A stretch of 28,010 nucleotides of DNA, from the IMG/VR virus record IMGVR_UViG_3300046680_000009, positions 1 to 28,010 of that record. The stretch is one strand, 5' to 3'. The notes under the pieces are model-generated. The model was not told the origin of the DNA, made no database searches, and was given only the letters and a program-made list of their open reading frames with translations. Made by a program: the position numbers and the translations under genes. This document shows, piece by piece, positions 14,058-23,001 of the stretch (within the stretch, counting starts at the first letter, position 1; each line of letters starts with the position of its first letter). Source of the DNA: a virus.

Positions 14058-15276
14058 AGATAGACGCTCCTAAGTTAGATGACTTCCAAGTTCCGCCTAC
14101 CAAGACTGATGGGACAGACTGTGATGTTGCAGCCGTCTGCGCAATGTTGGTAGTCACTGCTGTGTGTATCTGGTCTCTCTCTAATTGTGTACTCATCATA
14201 TATGTAGAAGTGACATGACTTCCATTAGGAGAAGGTAGTTCCAGTGTATGCGTAACACCATGTACCAACCATAGACCCTCTTCATCACTTGGAAGAGAAT
14301 TACCTATAAGATTTACCAGAGTATTCGGCTTGACATGAGAGTCTCCCCACAGATCACTGTCCGCAGTATTCCAGTAAAGATTGTTATTGGCATCTGCTGC
14401 TGCCTTCTGTGCAGCCTCATAGTAGGACTCAGCAGGAGCTGTGGTGTAGTACTTAGTTATTGTAGGTACGTTCAGAACGCCACCAGAAGCATTAGTAACG
14501 TTGGCTGTAGAAGTAGCCTGTACCAGATTTGCGGTATTAGGATTAAGTCCTATAACATTTCTATTGGCTACGATACCTCCATCAGGAGTTATAGTTCCTA
14601 CAATAGGTTCGAAGGATCTAATAGTATCCCAGATTCCTGGTGTATTGTATGACCAGAATTGTGGAATGTTTCTTATATTACTTCTATCCAATATCAATTG
14701 AGGATTAACAAAGTACAGATCAGTATTGTCTATATAGAATCTATAACCTATCTCGTCTGCCAACTGGCTTAGGAACTTGAAGTCACTAGTATTCTGTAGA
14801 CGGTACTGAATAGCTGATGGATAGCTGTGGACAACAGAGCGGAAACCATTCTGTGTGGCTATAGTTGCTGCGATTGTAGAAGGACTAGTATGCTTCCACG
14901 CCACATTCTTGGTAGTCTGCATGACCTGAGAGGTACCTGTAATGGTGTACTGTACTGTTGTAGTTGTAAGACCATTGTAACCAGGATCGGCACCAGAACG
15001 TAGAAGCTTATACGATGCCACATATCCTAGGAATGGATATACGAAGTAAGGCTTCATTCCATAGTTGATAGTTACAGGTGTCTGCTCAGGTATATACTGC
15101 CAGCTATTTTTCTTATTCTGTGCGACATTCTTTCCCACATAAACAACATTGAGTAAAGCAATAGTGTGTGAATTAGTATTCTGAAGGATCTGTACACAAG
15201 GAGTGTACTGAGGAACCCTCTGGTTCCCATTGATAAGAACTTCAAAGTAGGGAACTGATGGAGAAGGATTAAGCAT
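14047..15276 (-). CDS. Baseplate hub protein (gpD/gp27-like)
   Basis: This 409-residue protein matches the late-control D / gp27 hub family, which links tail tube to spike. Evidence: the N-terminal barrel (FEVLINGNQRVPQYTPCVQI; LNVVYVGKNVAQN), PVTINYG, FLGYVAS, and the later STIAATIATQNGFRSVV / SDFKFLSQLADEIGYRFYID / LYFVNPQ segment characteristic of gpD. I take the ATG at 15276, which overlaps the stop of the LysM-type gene by 8 bases. A GTG at 15309 would add 11 residues and has no better ribosome site. The start is therefore less sure than the identity. Confidence 0.88.
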   Translation of the reverse strand: MLNPSPSVPYFEVLINGNQRVPQYTPCVQILQNTNSHTIALLNVVYVGKNVAQNKKNSWQYIPEQTPVTINYGMKPYFVYPFLGYVASYKLLRSGADPGYNGLTTTTVQYTITGTSQVMQTTKNVAWKHTSPSTIAATIATQNGFRSVVHSYPSAIQYRLQNTSDFKFLSQLADEIGYRFYIDNTDLYFVNPQLILDRSNIRNIPQFWSYNTPGIWDTIRSFEPIVGTITPDGGIVANRNVIGLNPNTANLVQATSTANVTNASGGVLNVPTITKYYTTAPAESYYEAAQKAAADANNNLYWNTADSDLWGDSHVKPNTLVNLIGNSLPSDEEGLWLVHGVTHTLELPSPNGSHVTSTYMMSTQLERDQIHTAVTTNIAQTAATSQSVPSVLVGGTWKSSNLGASIYAT

Positions 15277-15550
15277 TAGGCACTCTGATCTGTGTACCAG
15301 CAGGCACACTGTCCCAGAACAGGATCTCAGGATTCACGTTAGCTATTCTCCACCACTGGGTCTCATCACCATATGCAGAGAAAGAAAGGTAGTCTATCTG
15401 GTCACCATCACTCCACACATGCACTGCGATGTTGTATGTCAGTGGCTGCGTGGGAGGAGTAATAATTATAGTAGGTCTGGAAACATTATTTCTATCAGCA
15501 ATAGGAATAACAGTATTGTCTGCATAACGACTGAACACACTGATTGTCAT
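15269..15550 (-). CDS. LysM-like baseplate protein (gpX/gp53-like)
   Basis: In this 93-residue protein the second half has a LysM-type pattern common in baseplate and hub proteins: VWSDGDQIDYLSFSAYGDETQWWRIANVNPEI, ending in PAGTQIRVP. Proteins of this kind (P2 gpX, T4 gp53) bind the hub or peptidoglycan. The N-terminal SRYADNTVIPIADRNNV is a short strand-rich arm. Ribosome site GGAG, then TAACT. The neighbours (tube initiator before, gpD-like hub after) fit a role at the tube-baseplate joint. Confidence 0.85.
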   Translation of the reverse strand: MTISVFSRYADNTVIPIADRNNVSRPTIIITPPTQPLTYNIAVHVWSDGDQIDYLSFSAYGDETQWWRIANVNPEILFWDSVPAGTQIRVPNA

Positions 15551-15558
15551 AGTTACTC

Positions 15559-16341
15559 CTATCCCGCGATGTTGTAGTTATTGGATGATGTAGGCAGAAC
15601 TGTAAAGGTTACATCCACTTCAGCTCTTACAGGAACCATGGCAGCACTGAAATGGCTCCATGTGATATCCATACCGGATATAAATCCGTAGAAGGATAGA
15701 GCGCCTGGACTATTAGCCCCGAAGTAAAGGTTACAAGGAGATACGATCATTGGTCCTTGAATGGTTACGTTGGTTTTCTGGGTACCATTGCTACCCTGCT
15801 GAGGATTTACCACACTCTGTGTAGCTGCCACAGAAGTATTAATGCCTACCAGATTGTACAGAGATTCTATATCTGCTCTTGCTCCATAAGTACCCGCAAT
15901 AGTTCCTGTATAACTACTATCCCACAACTCAAAGGTTCTATCAAAGAGTAGGGCAAAAGAAATAGTAGTAGAAAGACCAGTAGCATACTGACCTGTGTCA
16001 CTCTGATTTCTAGCACTGGCCGGAAGAATACCAGAGTTCATATCAATAGCTCTGGACTCATAGATAGTAGCAGGATTATAAAGGAAGTTCACTATATAAC
16101 TTACGTTAGTAGGAACTCCATAATAGGCTCCTGCTCCACCTACAAGCTTTCCTCTTTGCAGATTTCCACCAGAGTTATATCCGAAACCATTGTTCAGTCT
16201 TGGATTGGTGGCAGAATTTCCACCACCCACATTAAGAATGCTGGGATGGAAGGGTGGATTGGAAACCACATTGGAACCTGGCTTACCACTTAGTGCCGGA
16301 TACAGATTACCGGAGATCGGCTCATCAACTGTGCTTGGCAT
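15559..16341 (-). CDS. Contractile injection system tube-initiator protein (Afp7/PVC7-like)
   Basis: After a flexible Gly/Asn-rich 60-residue start, the protein shows the CIS tube-protein pattern: VSYIVNFLYNPATIYESRAID, LSTTISFALLFDRTFELWD, ARADIESLYNLVGI, SPCNLYFGA, and the end block FYGFISGMDITWSHFSAAMVPVRAEVDVTF. This family connects tail tube and hub in contractile systems, comparable to T4 gp48/gp54 in position. The ATG overlaps the stop of the tape measure gene by one base and has only a weak ribosome site, so translational coupling is likely. Family assignment from pattern recognition. Confidence 0.78.
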   Translation of the reverse strand: MPSTVDEPISGNLYPALSGKPGSNVVSNPPFHPSILNVGGGNSATNPRLNNGFGYNSGGNLQRGKLVGGAGAYYGVPTNVSYIVNFLYNPATIYESRAIDMNSGILPASARNQSDTGQYATGLSTTISFALLFDRTFELWDSSYTGTIAGTYGARADIESLYNLVGINTSVAATQSVVNPQQGSNGTQKTNVTIQGPMIVSPCNLYFGANSPGALSFYGFISGMDITWSHFSAAMVPVRAEVDVTFTVLPTSSNNYNIAG

Positions 16342-19313
16342 TACTGTCCAATCTGTAGGGTAGAGATACGAAGCTGCTCAGCAACAGCCTTGGTAACAGC
16401 CTTGCCGATATCCTGGGCATCCTGGTAGGAACCAGTGAATGTACTTGGTAGGTTAACAGTAACACCGCCAAGATGGATGGTTGCCCCTGAACCTGCCGCA
16501 TTCTTCTTTACATTAGGATTGTTGGTGCTGTTAATAAGAGTCTGACGAATGGTCTCAGCTTGCTGTGCAGGAATAATCATCTCGCCCTTGTGAACAGTTG
16601 CTCCCTGATCCTTGTCAATATTCCATGCACCAGCCGCATACCAGTTGTTCTTCTGGTGGAATGCCCATGCTGAATCAGGGGAACCATAGCGTCCCTTGAT
16701 ATAGTCCATCATCCAAGAAAGCTGAGTATCTCCATTGGTCTTCCAGTCTGCACCCGCACTTGACATCTTGGATGCTGGTAGAGACTGAGGAAGACCGTAA
16801 GCACCTGATGAAGGATTGGTTGCATGTATATCCCAACCTGCCTCAGACATTTCAAGAGCATTGAATGATCCCCACTGACCTCCCCAACCATACTTGGCAA
16901 GTAGCGCCTTGGCGTATGACTGAAGTGCAGACTTGCTGTTGTTCCCATTTGCTACTGGAGTAGATCCTGTAGGAGATCCCGCAGAACTGACACCTGCTGC
17001 TGTAGTGGAAGATGCCTGAGAAGTTACTGGTGCACCACCTCCACCACCAGATAGAGCAGCAGCAACAATAGCTGCTTCACTTATTCCACCCATTCCCAAG
17101 TCTCCACCACTTCTGCTCTGTGAAGTACTCAAGGTATTGGAACTAGCAGAGGTACCTGTGGTTGAACTGCTGTTGCCCACAGAACCCACCACTCTACCAG
17201 CACTATCAAACTCACCAGGATTAAGAGAACGAATACGGACCGTAGCACCAGGATGAGGAGCTTCAATAATCTGTCCGCCGCCAATGGACATAACAACATG
17301 GTGAGCTGGGTTACCTACGAATAGAAGGTCACCAGCTTGAGTCTTGTTCTTGTCTACTGCCTTTGCAGACTTCTGCTGATCAGCAGCAACACGTGGAATC
17401 TTTACACCAGCTTGTGAGTAAGCCCACTGAGTAAGACCAGAACAGTCCATAGCCTTATTGGGTGTTTCTCCTCCCCACACATATGGGGTACCCAACTGAG
17501 TCTCAGCAGCTCTGACAACAGATGATGCATTGGCTCCAGAACTTGATGAAGAACCATTGGCTACAGAAGATCCACCATCAGTAGTGGTAGTGGAAGAACC
17601 CTGTCCATATCCGGCGGGAGCAGTTGGAGGTGTATATCCTCCACCCAGCATTTGAAGATACTTGGGATCAACATTTGCACCAGGATGCGCAGCAAACCAT
17701 TCCTTGGCCTTCGCAGCTCTCACGCTCTGGCTCTTGCCCATGTAATTGAACATGGCACTTTCAAAAGATGAAGTGTCTGCACCACCCCTATTGGTTCTAC
17801 TGTTTATAGTATTCTGCGTAGTCTGTCCCGCAAGAGCAGCAGCACCTAAGGCACCTGCACCAGGAAGCATTCTTGCCAGTAGTCCCGTACTTGCTGCACC
17901 ACCTGCGACAGTAGTTACGTTGTAAACGCCATTGGCACCCATAGCTCCTAAACCACTAGTTGCACCTCTACCGAACAAACTCCCTAGGAGCCCGCCTGAG
18001 CCTCCCAAAAGTCGGGAAGCACCTAATAGACCTGCGCCTGCTCCAAAGGCCCCAGAGAAGCCTCCTAGGGCGTTAGAGACGGGACTGGCAGCTCCCGCTC
18101 CAATACCCAGAAGCTTATCCATTCCAGTTGCCTTCATCATGGCTGTCAAAGCCTGACTGAACTGGTTGATTACATTAGTAGTCTTGGTGAAAGCAGATGC
18201 CATTGTCTCGTTGACATCTTCCTGACGAGTCATCTGTGTTGAGCTGAGATTACGCTGTGCCTCAAATGCTGAAGTTCCGATACCTACACTCTTAAGTCTG
18301 GAGATAGCACTCTTATTTCCACCAGCGGCCTGCTGTGTAAGGGTGGAGTACTGGGCAGAAGAGATTCCCTTGTTCTGTGCTGTTACCTGTCCCTGTAGAT
18401 AGTTCTGGTATTCCTGGATAGTGTTCTGGTTCCAGCCCATCTGAGCACCCCAGGACTGCATGTTCACATTAAGTGAGCCACCCTGCTGGATAGCAGCATT
18501 GAACTGTGCAGCAGTAAGCTTCTGATTACCGAAGGTTCTCTGCATCATTCCCTGTGCAATAGTACTCATGGAAGCGTTACGGTTAAGGCTCCCCAGTCCG
18601 TAAGCCTGTCCCATTATTCTGGAACGAGCTGAGAAGGTCTGCTGAGCTGCTGTAGCAGAAGTTGCGGCACCCATAGTAGGACTCAGGTATCCGAAAGCAT
18701 TAGCTTGTCTGCTACCGTTTACAAATGCTGGATTGGACTGGCCATTGAATACAGCATTACCGAAGGTGTACTGATTGATGTAAGCAGCCTGCGCAGCATC
18801 AGTAGTATTCAGAGCGGCATAGTTATTAGCGAATGCCATACGCATTGCTACGTTGTTGCCTGTAGTTCCTCCACCGGCAAGAGCAGACTGTGAACCGTAG
18901 AAGTTCATCTGCATCATATTGGACATGTTCTTGTTGCCGTACTGAGTCAAGGCAGAGGCCACACCCATTGCGGCACCGACACCAGCAGACAGACGAGACC
19001 CGGCACCTAGTGCGCCGAATCCTCCGCCACCTCCATTGGATCTAGTTCCACCCTGACGACCGGAACCACCAAAGGAACCACCACCTCCATTGGAGCTGTA
19101 GCGATTACTGTTGGAACCTGCATTCCATCCGGATGCGGATGAGGAAGTACCTGTAGAGCGTTTGGTAGAACCCGTCAACCCATCAATACTGCTGACTAGC
19201 TTTCCTACATCCGCGCTCATTTTATTAACTTGTGTCGTTAACGAATCAACCGCCTGCTGAAGACCATTGGTCCCCAACAAGCGGCTGGCTCCGATATTGT
19301 TTTCCTCAGCCAC
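16341..19313 (-). CDS. Tape measure protein with NlpC/P60 and lytic transglycosylase domains
   Basis: This 990-residue tape measure sets tail length and ends up in or through the cell envelope. The N-terminal part has coiled-coil and Gly/Ser-rich segments; residues 100-530 are Ala/Gly/Gln-rich, with hydrophobic stretches near 410-500. Residues about 595-710 form an NlpC/P60 peptidase (TPYVWGG, DCSGLTQWAY with Cys624, HHVVMSIGGG with His671/672). Residues about 795-895 form a goose-lysozyme/SLT-like domain (MSEAGWDIHATNPSSGAYG, Glu824). The GATVHKGEMIIPA motif near 905 is typical of tape measure ends. It starts with GTG after AGGAG and a 7-base spacing. The two hydrolases probably cut cell wall locally during DNA entry. 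Confidence 0.92.
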   Translation of the reverse strand: MAEENNIGASRLLGTNGLQQAVDSLTTQVNKMSADVGKLVSSIDGLTGSTKRSTGTSSSASGWNAGSNSNRYSSNGGGGSFGGSGRQGGTRSNGGGGGFGALGAGSRLSAGVGAAMGVASALTQYGNKNMSNMMQMNFYGSQSALAGGGTTGNNVAMRMAFANNYAALNTTDAAQAAYINQYTFGNAVFNGQSNPAFVNGSRQANAFGYLSPTMGAATSATAAQQTFSARSRIMGQAYGLGSLNRNASMSTIAQGMMQRTFGNQKLTAAQFNAAIQQGGSLNVNMQSWGAQMGWNQNTIQEYQNYLQGQVTAQNKGISSAQYSTLTQQAAGGNKSAISRLKSVGIGTSAFEAQRNLSSTQMTRQEDVNETMASAFTKTTNVINQFSQALTAMMKATGMDKLLGIGAGAASPVSNALGGFSGAFGAGAGLLGASRLLGGSGGLLGSLFGRGATSGLGAMGANGVYNVTTVAGGAASTGLLARMLPGAGALGAAALAGQTTQNTINSRTNRGGADTSSFESAMFNYMGKSQSVRAAKAKEWFAAHPGANVDPKYLQMLGGGYTPPTAPAGYGQGSSTTTTDGGSSVANGSSSSSGANASSVVRAAETQLGTPYVWGGETPNKAMDCSGLTQWAYSQAGVKIPRVAADQQKSAKAVDKNKTQAGDLLFVGNPAHHVVMSIGGGQIIEAPHPGATVRIRSLNPGEFDSAGRVVGSVGNSSSTTGTSASSNTLSTSQSRSGGDLGMGGISEAAIVAAALSGGGGGAPVTSQASSTTAAGVSSAGSPTGSTPVANGNNSKSALQSYAKALLAKYGWGGQWGSFNALEMSEAGWDIHATNPSSGAYGLPQSLPASKMSSAGADWKTNGDTQLSWMMDYIKGRYGSPDSAWAFHQKNNWYAAGAWNIDKDQGATVHKGEMIIPAQQAETIRQTLINSTNNPNVKKNAAGSGATIHLGGVTVNLPSTFTGSYQDAQDIGKAVTKAVAEQLRISTLQIGQ

Positions 19314-19347
19314 TTAGTTCTCCTAGGGTAAGTCGTTACTCTCAATT

Positions 19348-19602
19348 TTACCTCATGGGTACTCCACCGAAAGTAACTCCAGCTCCTACAGGTCTAGTAA
19401 TGACTTGAGTAGAGTTATTAGCTTGATGCATCTGTTCGTACTGCTGCTCTAGCTTGTAAAGGTAGCGCTTTACCCAGTGCTTGCGTTCCCTGTATGTTAG
19501 CTTGCGTGAATCGAAAATAGACCAGTTGAATCCCTCTTGGAGTTGTTCGTATTCCTTGTAGAGGGATTCGTAATTAGAGTTCCCGAAACAGAATGCCCAC
19601 AT
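19348..19602 (-). CDS. Tail assembly chaperone second frame (probable frameshift product)
   Basis: This 84-residue frame starts in the last codons of the zinc-ribbon chaperone gene, overlapping it by 29 bases in the +1 frame. It encodes a helical, charged protein (YESLYKEYEQLQEGFNWSIFD; YRERKHWVKRYLYKLEQQYEQMHQ) and sits just before the tape measure gene. That is the standard place for the second frame of tail chaperone pairs, and it corresponds in position to T4 gene 51 after gene 26. Its own ATG has no clear ribosome site within 12 bases, which favours production as a frameshift fusion. Independent translation is not excluded. Confidence 0.7.
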   Translation of the reverse strand: MWAFCFGNSNYESLYKEYEQLQEGFNWSIFDSRKLTYRERKHWVKRYLYKLEQQYEQMHQANNSTQVITRPVGAGVTFGGVPMR

Positions 19603-20437
19603 TCAAGGGGACAGGAACCTCACCCTCGCACGCATGGCACTTTGCAAATACCTTGTCATAGCGTGGTCCTGGCTGGTTGTTGTATATATACTCTTGCAGA
19701 GTATTTCTGTCAGCTATACTCATTCTCTTTACATCTGACAGACCGTTGCTCATCTTCTCTGAACCATCAGGCTCAATGAAAGAGATAACACAGTTAGCAA
19801 GAGTTATGCTGTTCATTTCAGGAAGGGTCAGTACGTTCTTGAATATCTCATTCTGTACGGCACCAGTAGGGAAACTTATCTTTGCCTTACGTCCCTTACG
19901 AAGTTCTACAAGGAACTCTCGTTCCTCAGGATCATCAAGCTTGCCAACAGGGATGTCCTTGAGATCCATGGAAAGGTCATTGCTCTCGTCACAATGAGGA
20001 CAAGTAACATTGAATACCTCAAACTCGTCACCGAAAGTCGCACGACGAATACCCAGCATCAGCATGTCCAGGTCTCCCTGCATCATGGAATCAAGAAGAT
20101 CCTGCGTAGCCTTCTTGTCTCCTACAGATACCGTTCCACACAGTAGGAGAGTATTGATGTACTTGGCGGGGTTGGTAGCAGATCTAGCCTTTGCTATCTT
20201 TTCCTCATGCTCACCATTGAGTTCCTGTACCTCTGCATCCTGACGAATCTTTCCATCAATCTCGATACCCGCAGGAAGTTTTACATAGGTATCGGGCAGT
20301 TCCTCAATGGAAGGGGCAGGCTGTAGGGAATGAAGAACTCTCTTTGTAAGCTCATGAAGTTCTTGATCTGTACCCTTACCTACCTGCCCCTTGTCATCAT
20401 CAAAGGACATTGAGTATTCTGGCTTTTGGTATTCCAT
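19574..20437 (-). CDS. gp26-type baseplate/tail assembly chaperone with zinc ribbon
   Basis: In this 287-residue protein the middle and end carry paired cysteines of a zinc ribbon: CPHCDES after a helical domain, and CHACEGEVPVPLNVGILF near the C terminus. This is the pattern of T4 baseplate protein gp26 and its relatives (Pfam T4_baseplate), which assist hub or tail assembly. The start is set at the ATG at 20437 (MEYQKPEYSMSFDDD) because GGAG lies 5 bases upstream. A GTG at 20458 has no ribosome site. Its 3' end overlaps the next frame and contains the frameshift candidate. Acidic N terminus; no membrane segment. Confidence 0.85.
   Translation of the reverse strand: MEYQKPEYSMSFDDDKGQVGKGTDQELHELTKRVLHSLQPAPSIEELPDTYVKLPAGIEIDGKIRQDAEVQELNGEHEEKIAKARSATNPAKYINTLLLCGTVSVGDKKATQDLLDSMMQGDLDMLMLGIRRATFGDEFEVFNVTCPHCDESNDLSMDLKDIPVGKLDDPEEREFLVELRKGRKAKISFPTGAVQNEIFKNVLTLPEMNSITLANCVISFIEPDGSEKMSNGLSDVKRMSIADRNTLQEYIYNNQPGPRYDKVFAKCHACEGEVPVPLNVGILFREL
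19583..19588 (-). other. Candidate +1 ribosomal frameshift site UUU_CGG
   Basis: Within the 29-base overlap, the chaperone frame reads CTG TTT CGG GAA CTC TAA. A tRNA-Phe on UUU can slip forward onto UUC if the next codon, CGG, is decoded slowly, moving ribosomes into the frame of the 84-residue ORF. UUU_CGN is the known +1 site of influenza PA-X. The fusion would be about 362 residues long. No experiment supports this; the required shift is +1 (or -2), not the -1 shift usual in lambda-like phages. Confidence 0.4.
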
Positions 20438-20481
20438 TAATTCTCCAAATATTGTCACGAAAGGTTATACATCAGTCTAGC

Positions 20482-21057
20482 TTAAAAGTTAACTCCGCTC
20501 AAGCCAATCTGTGAAGCCAGCTTATAATCGAATCCTTCGTGAGCCAATGAGATCTGCTGCATAAGAACAGCGTTGGCTCCAGCATCTAGATCAGAGAATG
20601 CCATGGAAGTAATCCATGCATTGTAGATTCTATAGATAGCCTTGACAGGAACAGTTGGTGTGGTTACTGGGTGGTCCAGAACCATGACATCAACTGTTGC
20701 GCGGAAATCCTGACCTGGAGAACCTGTTCCTGTTCCCTGCATTACTGTGAATAGTTCGCGCATCCACTGCCACATAGGTCCAGAACCAACTGCTACACCT
20801 TGGGATAAAGTAATTGGTGCGAAGTCACTCTGCCCGGGCATTTTCTGTGTTGTCGTGTTCATTCCACCTTCACGATATGGAATAACTTCAGTGGTTACAT
20901 TCAAACCACTTACAGTCATGAATCCCATAGTAGTGAAACCAGAAATATGTGGGTGCATGATATTTACATTGAACTTGAAATTTCTTAGTGGATCTGTGGC
21001 CAAGTGAGCAATAGACGGAGTTGCCTTAGCTGTAGGCGCGGTTACAGTAGTAGCCAT
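20482..21057 (-). CDS. Tail tube protein (gp19-like)
   Basis: This 191-residue protein matches the T4 gp19-type tail tube family: an N-terminal DPLRNFKFNVNI strand, SGLNVTTEVIPYREGGMNTTTQKMPGQ with the loop typical of tube subunits, ITLSQGVAVGSGPMWQWMRELF, and the C-terminal YRIYNAWITSMAFSDLDAGANAVLMQQISLAHEGF. Hexameric rings of this protein stack into the inner tube through which DNA passes. Ribosome site AAGGGGA precedes the ATG. It follows the sheath gene directly, the usual contractile-tail order. Confidence 0.95.
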   Translation of the reverse strand: MATTVTAPTAKATPSIAHLATDPLRNFKFNVNIMHPHISGFTTMGFMTVSGLNVTTEVIPYREGGMNTTTQKMPGQSDFAPITLSQGVAVGSGPMWQWMRELFTVMQGTGTGSPGQDFRATVDVMVLDHPVTTPTVPVKAIYRIYNAWITSMAFSDLDAGANAVLMQQISLAHEGFDYKLASQIGLSGVNF

Positions 21058-21069
21058 TTAACTATCCCC

Positions 21070-22968
21070 TTATCCGGTAGTTGTTGTAGAAGCGGCCATC
21101 TGGTTAATGTCGATCACAACGAACTCAGCAGGACTGTTAAGAGCCAAACCAACTTGTACGTGGACTTCGCCAGCAGCGATGGTTGTTGGAGTATTGTTTC
21201 CAGAGTCGCACTCTACAAAGAATGCCTGACTTGCTGTGTCTCCGTTAAGAACACCCTGCTGCCAAATTCCCTGTAGGTACTGATTAACCACAGCAGCAAG
21301 TCTTGCCCATAGGTTTGCATTGTTGTTCTCGAAGATTGCAAACTGAGTAGCCTGTGTTAGTGTGTACTGGATATTCATCAGAGTACGCTCAATGGATACG
21401 TAGCGACTAGGTAGTGTAGGTAGAAGAGTTCTTGCACCCATAACACAGAATCCATAAGATGAAATATTACGGATGATGTTAATACCGTTGGAATTCAGAG
21501 TATCCAGGTTGGTGTTCTGGAATGCCAGTTCAACTCCCGCAACTCTCTGAAGAGGAATGGTTACACCAGCAGGAGACTTCTGTACACCAACCTGTGCATC
21601 TGTCTGAGAGTACAAACCTAGGACAGCTCCACCAGGTGGAAGAGTTCTTGTAGCACCTGGAGTAGAAGAAACAGGATCTGGAACCTGTACCCATGGAGCA
21701 TAGATGGAAGCGGCAGATGTAGGAGTGATCTGACTGTTTCCCACAACCATGTTCAGATAGCTGTTCACAGTAGCGGACTCATTAGGAGTAAATCCATCAG
21801 TTCCGATTGTTGCAGGTGGCGCATCAATTACTGTGAAGATATTAGGAACAGACTCTGTCCAAGCAAGGATAGGATTCAGAGTAGTTGTAGAAGTAACACC
21901 AGGAAGGTTCAGATCAAGATTGCCCTGAATAGTATTAAGGGTCTGCGTAGCAGTAAGAAGACTCGGTGTAGCAGATCCGTCAGCACCAGATGCAAGAGCT
22001 ATAGGAGACTGATCCTGTGGGGTGATGGCAGTAGTCCAGGTTGTATAAGTACCTAGGTCAACAGCATGGATGTACTTGGACCCAAGCAACGTAGAGTTAA
22101 TCATAGATACTGCATAGCGCTGATCAGTTCTATTCATTGTCACATCAATGAAACGTTCAACGATCATTGCGTCAGCGGTTCCACCATAGCGCACGGTCAG
22201 ATTGAATCTTCCTACACCATTAACAGAGTCAGTGATATCGATGAAGATCTGATTTCCCCAAGCTCCTACAGAAATACAGGAAAGCTTAAGAATTGGTACA
22301 GCAGTTCCAGTTGTATTGTAAAGAGGAATAGCTGTAGTAGGTGTGAAGCTACCATCATCAGTGAAGGTGACTGTTGGGGAGGTAACAGAGCTTAGTAGTA
22401 GTGGAGTAGATAGTGGTCCACCAAGTGTAAGGTTACGACGGTAAATCTTGTAACTGGTTGCTGTAGCTACAGCGGTCCAAGTTAGTACAACATTATTAGT
22501 AACCGTAAGAGTCTGATTAGCGATAGCCTGTACAGGTACAGATCCATTGGTTTCACCAGGAGACTTCACAGCAGTAACAGTGTACTCGTATGTGTAAGAA
22601 GGTGTGGTAGTTCCACCTGGTGTTGCACCAAGACCTGTTGGAGGAAGGATTGCTCCTACTCCTGCTTCACGGTCATTAAGAGTTTCAGTTGCTGCTACAG
22701 CATCAGAAGCTGCCGCTCTTACTATATAGCACTGGTTTCCATTATTGGCAAAGTACTGCCATACAGCAAAGGGAAGGTAATTGGCACCATTTCCGAATCC
22801 GCCGAACTGATCCACGAACTGGTTCCAACTATTTACAAGGGTTGGCTGAGTTGGTCCCTGAGTGTGAACACCCACGAACGCAGCCGTAGCTGCACCGGGA
22901 CTATTAGTCCCAATGGTCAGCGGAGTCAATGATGTATTTACATATACACCAGGGCGCTGATATGTCAT
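21070..22968 (-). CDS. Tail sheath protein with inserted fibronectin-like domain
   Basis: This 632-residue protein has the sheath start RPGVYVN (5-11), TAAFVGVHTQGP, and QFVDQFGGFG, and the C-terminal block with a long conserved end (TQFAIFENNNANLWARLAAVVNQYLQGIW; EVHVQVGLALNSPAEFVVIDI). Subunits of this family contract to drive the tube into the cell. Residues about 108-208 are an inserted fibronectin-III-like domain (PPTGLGATPGG, YTYEYTVTAVKSPGETNG, LTWTAVATATSYKIYRRN), after which the sheath fold resumes at ILKLSCISVGAWGNQIFIDI. Ribosome site AGGAG. The insertion would face the outside of the tail. Confidence 0.95.
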   Translation of the reverse strand: MTYQRPGVYVNTSLTPLTIGTNSPGAATAAFVGVHTQGPTQPTLVNSWNQFVDQFGGFGNGANYLPFAVWQYFANNGNQCYIVRAAASDAVAATETLNDREAGVGAILPPTGLGATPGGTTTPSYTYEYTVTAVKSPGETNGSVPVQAIANQTLTVTNNVVLTWTAVATATSYKIYRRNLTLGGPLSTPLLLSSVTSPTVTFTDDGSFTPTTAIPLYNTTGTAVPILKLSCISVGAWGNQIFIDITDSVNGVGRFNLTVRYGGTADAMIVERFIDVTMNRTDQRYAVSMINSTLLGSKYIHAVDLGTYTTWTTAITPQDQSPIALASGADGSATPSLLTATQTLNTIQGNLDLNLPGVTSTTTLNPILAWTESVPNIFTVIDAPPATIGTDGFTPNESATVNSYLNMVVGNSQITPTSAASIYAPWVQVPDPVSSTPGATRTLPPGGAVLGLYSQTDAQVGVQKSPAGVTIPLQRVAGVELAFQNTNLDTLNSNGINIIRNISSYGFCVMGARTLLPTLPSRYVSIERTLMNIQYTLTQATQFAIFENNNANLWARLAAVVNQYLQGIWQQGVLNGDTASQAFFVECDSGNNTPTTIAAGEVHVQVGLALNSPAEFVVIDINQMAASTTTTG

Positions 22969-23001
22969 TAATATCTCCTAGCTAGGTAATTAATTGGTGG
23001 C

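Noticed and set aside
16900-19150. Gly/Ser/Ala-rich repetitive stretches in the tape measure gene as a DNA repeat array
   Set aside because: These are low-complexity protein segments without regular repeat units at the DNA level.
19677-19997. Plus-strand open frame of 106 residues opposite the chaperone gene
   Set aside because: Shadow of the gp26-like gene; composition (Ser/Leu/Arg-rich) is typical of an antisense frame.
20438-20458. GTG start of the gp26-like gene
   Set aside because: No ribosome site before the GTG; GGAG is correctly spaced for the ATG at 20437.
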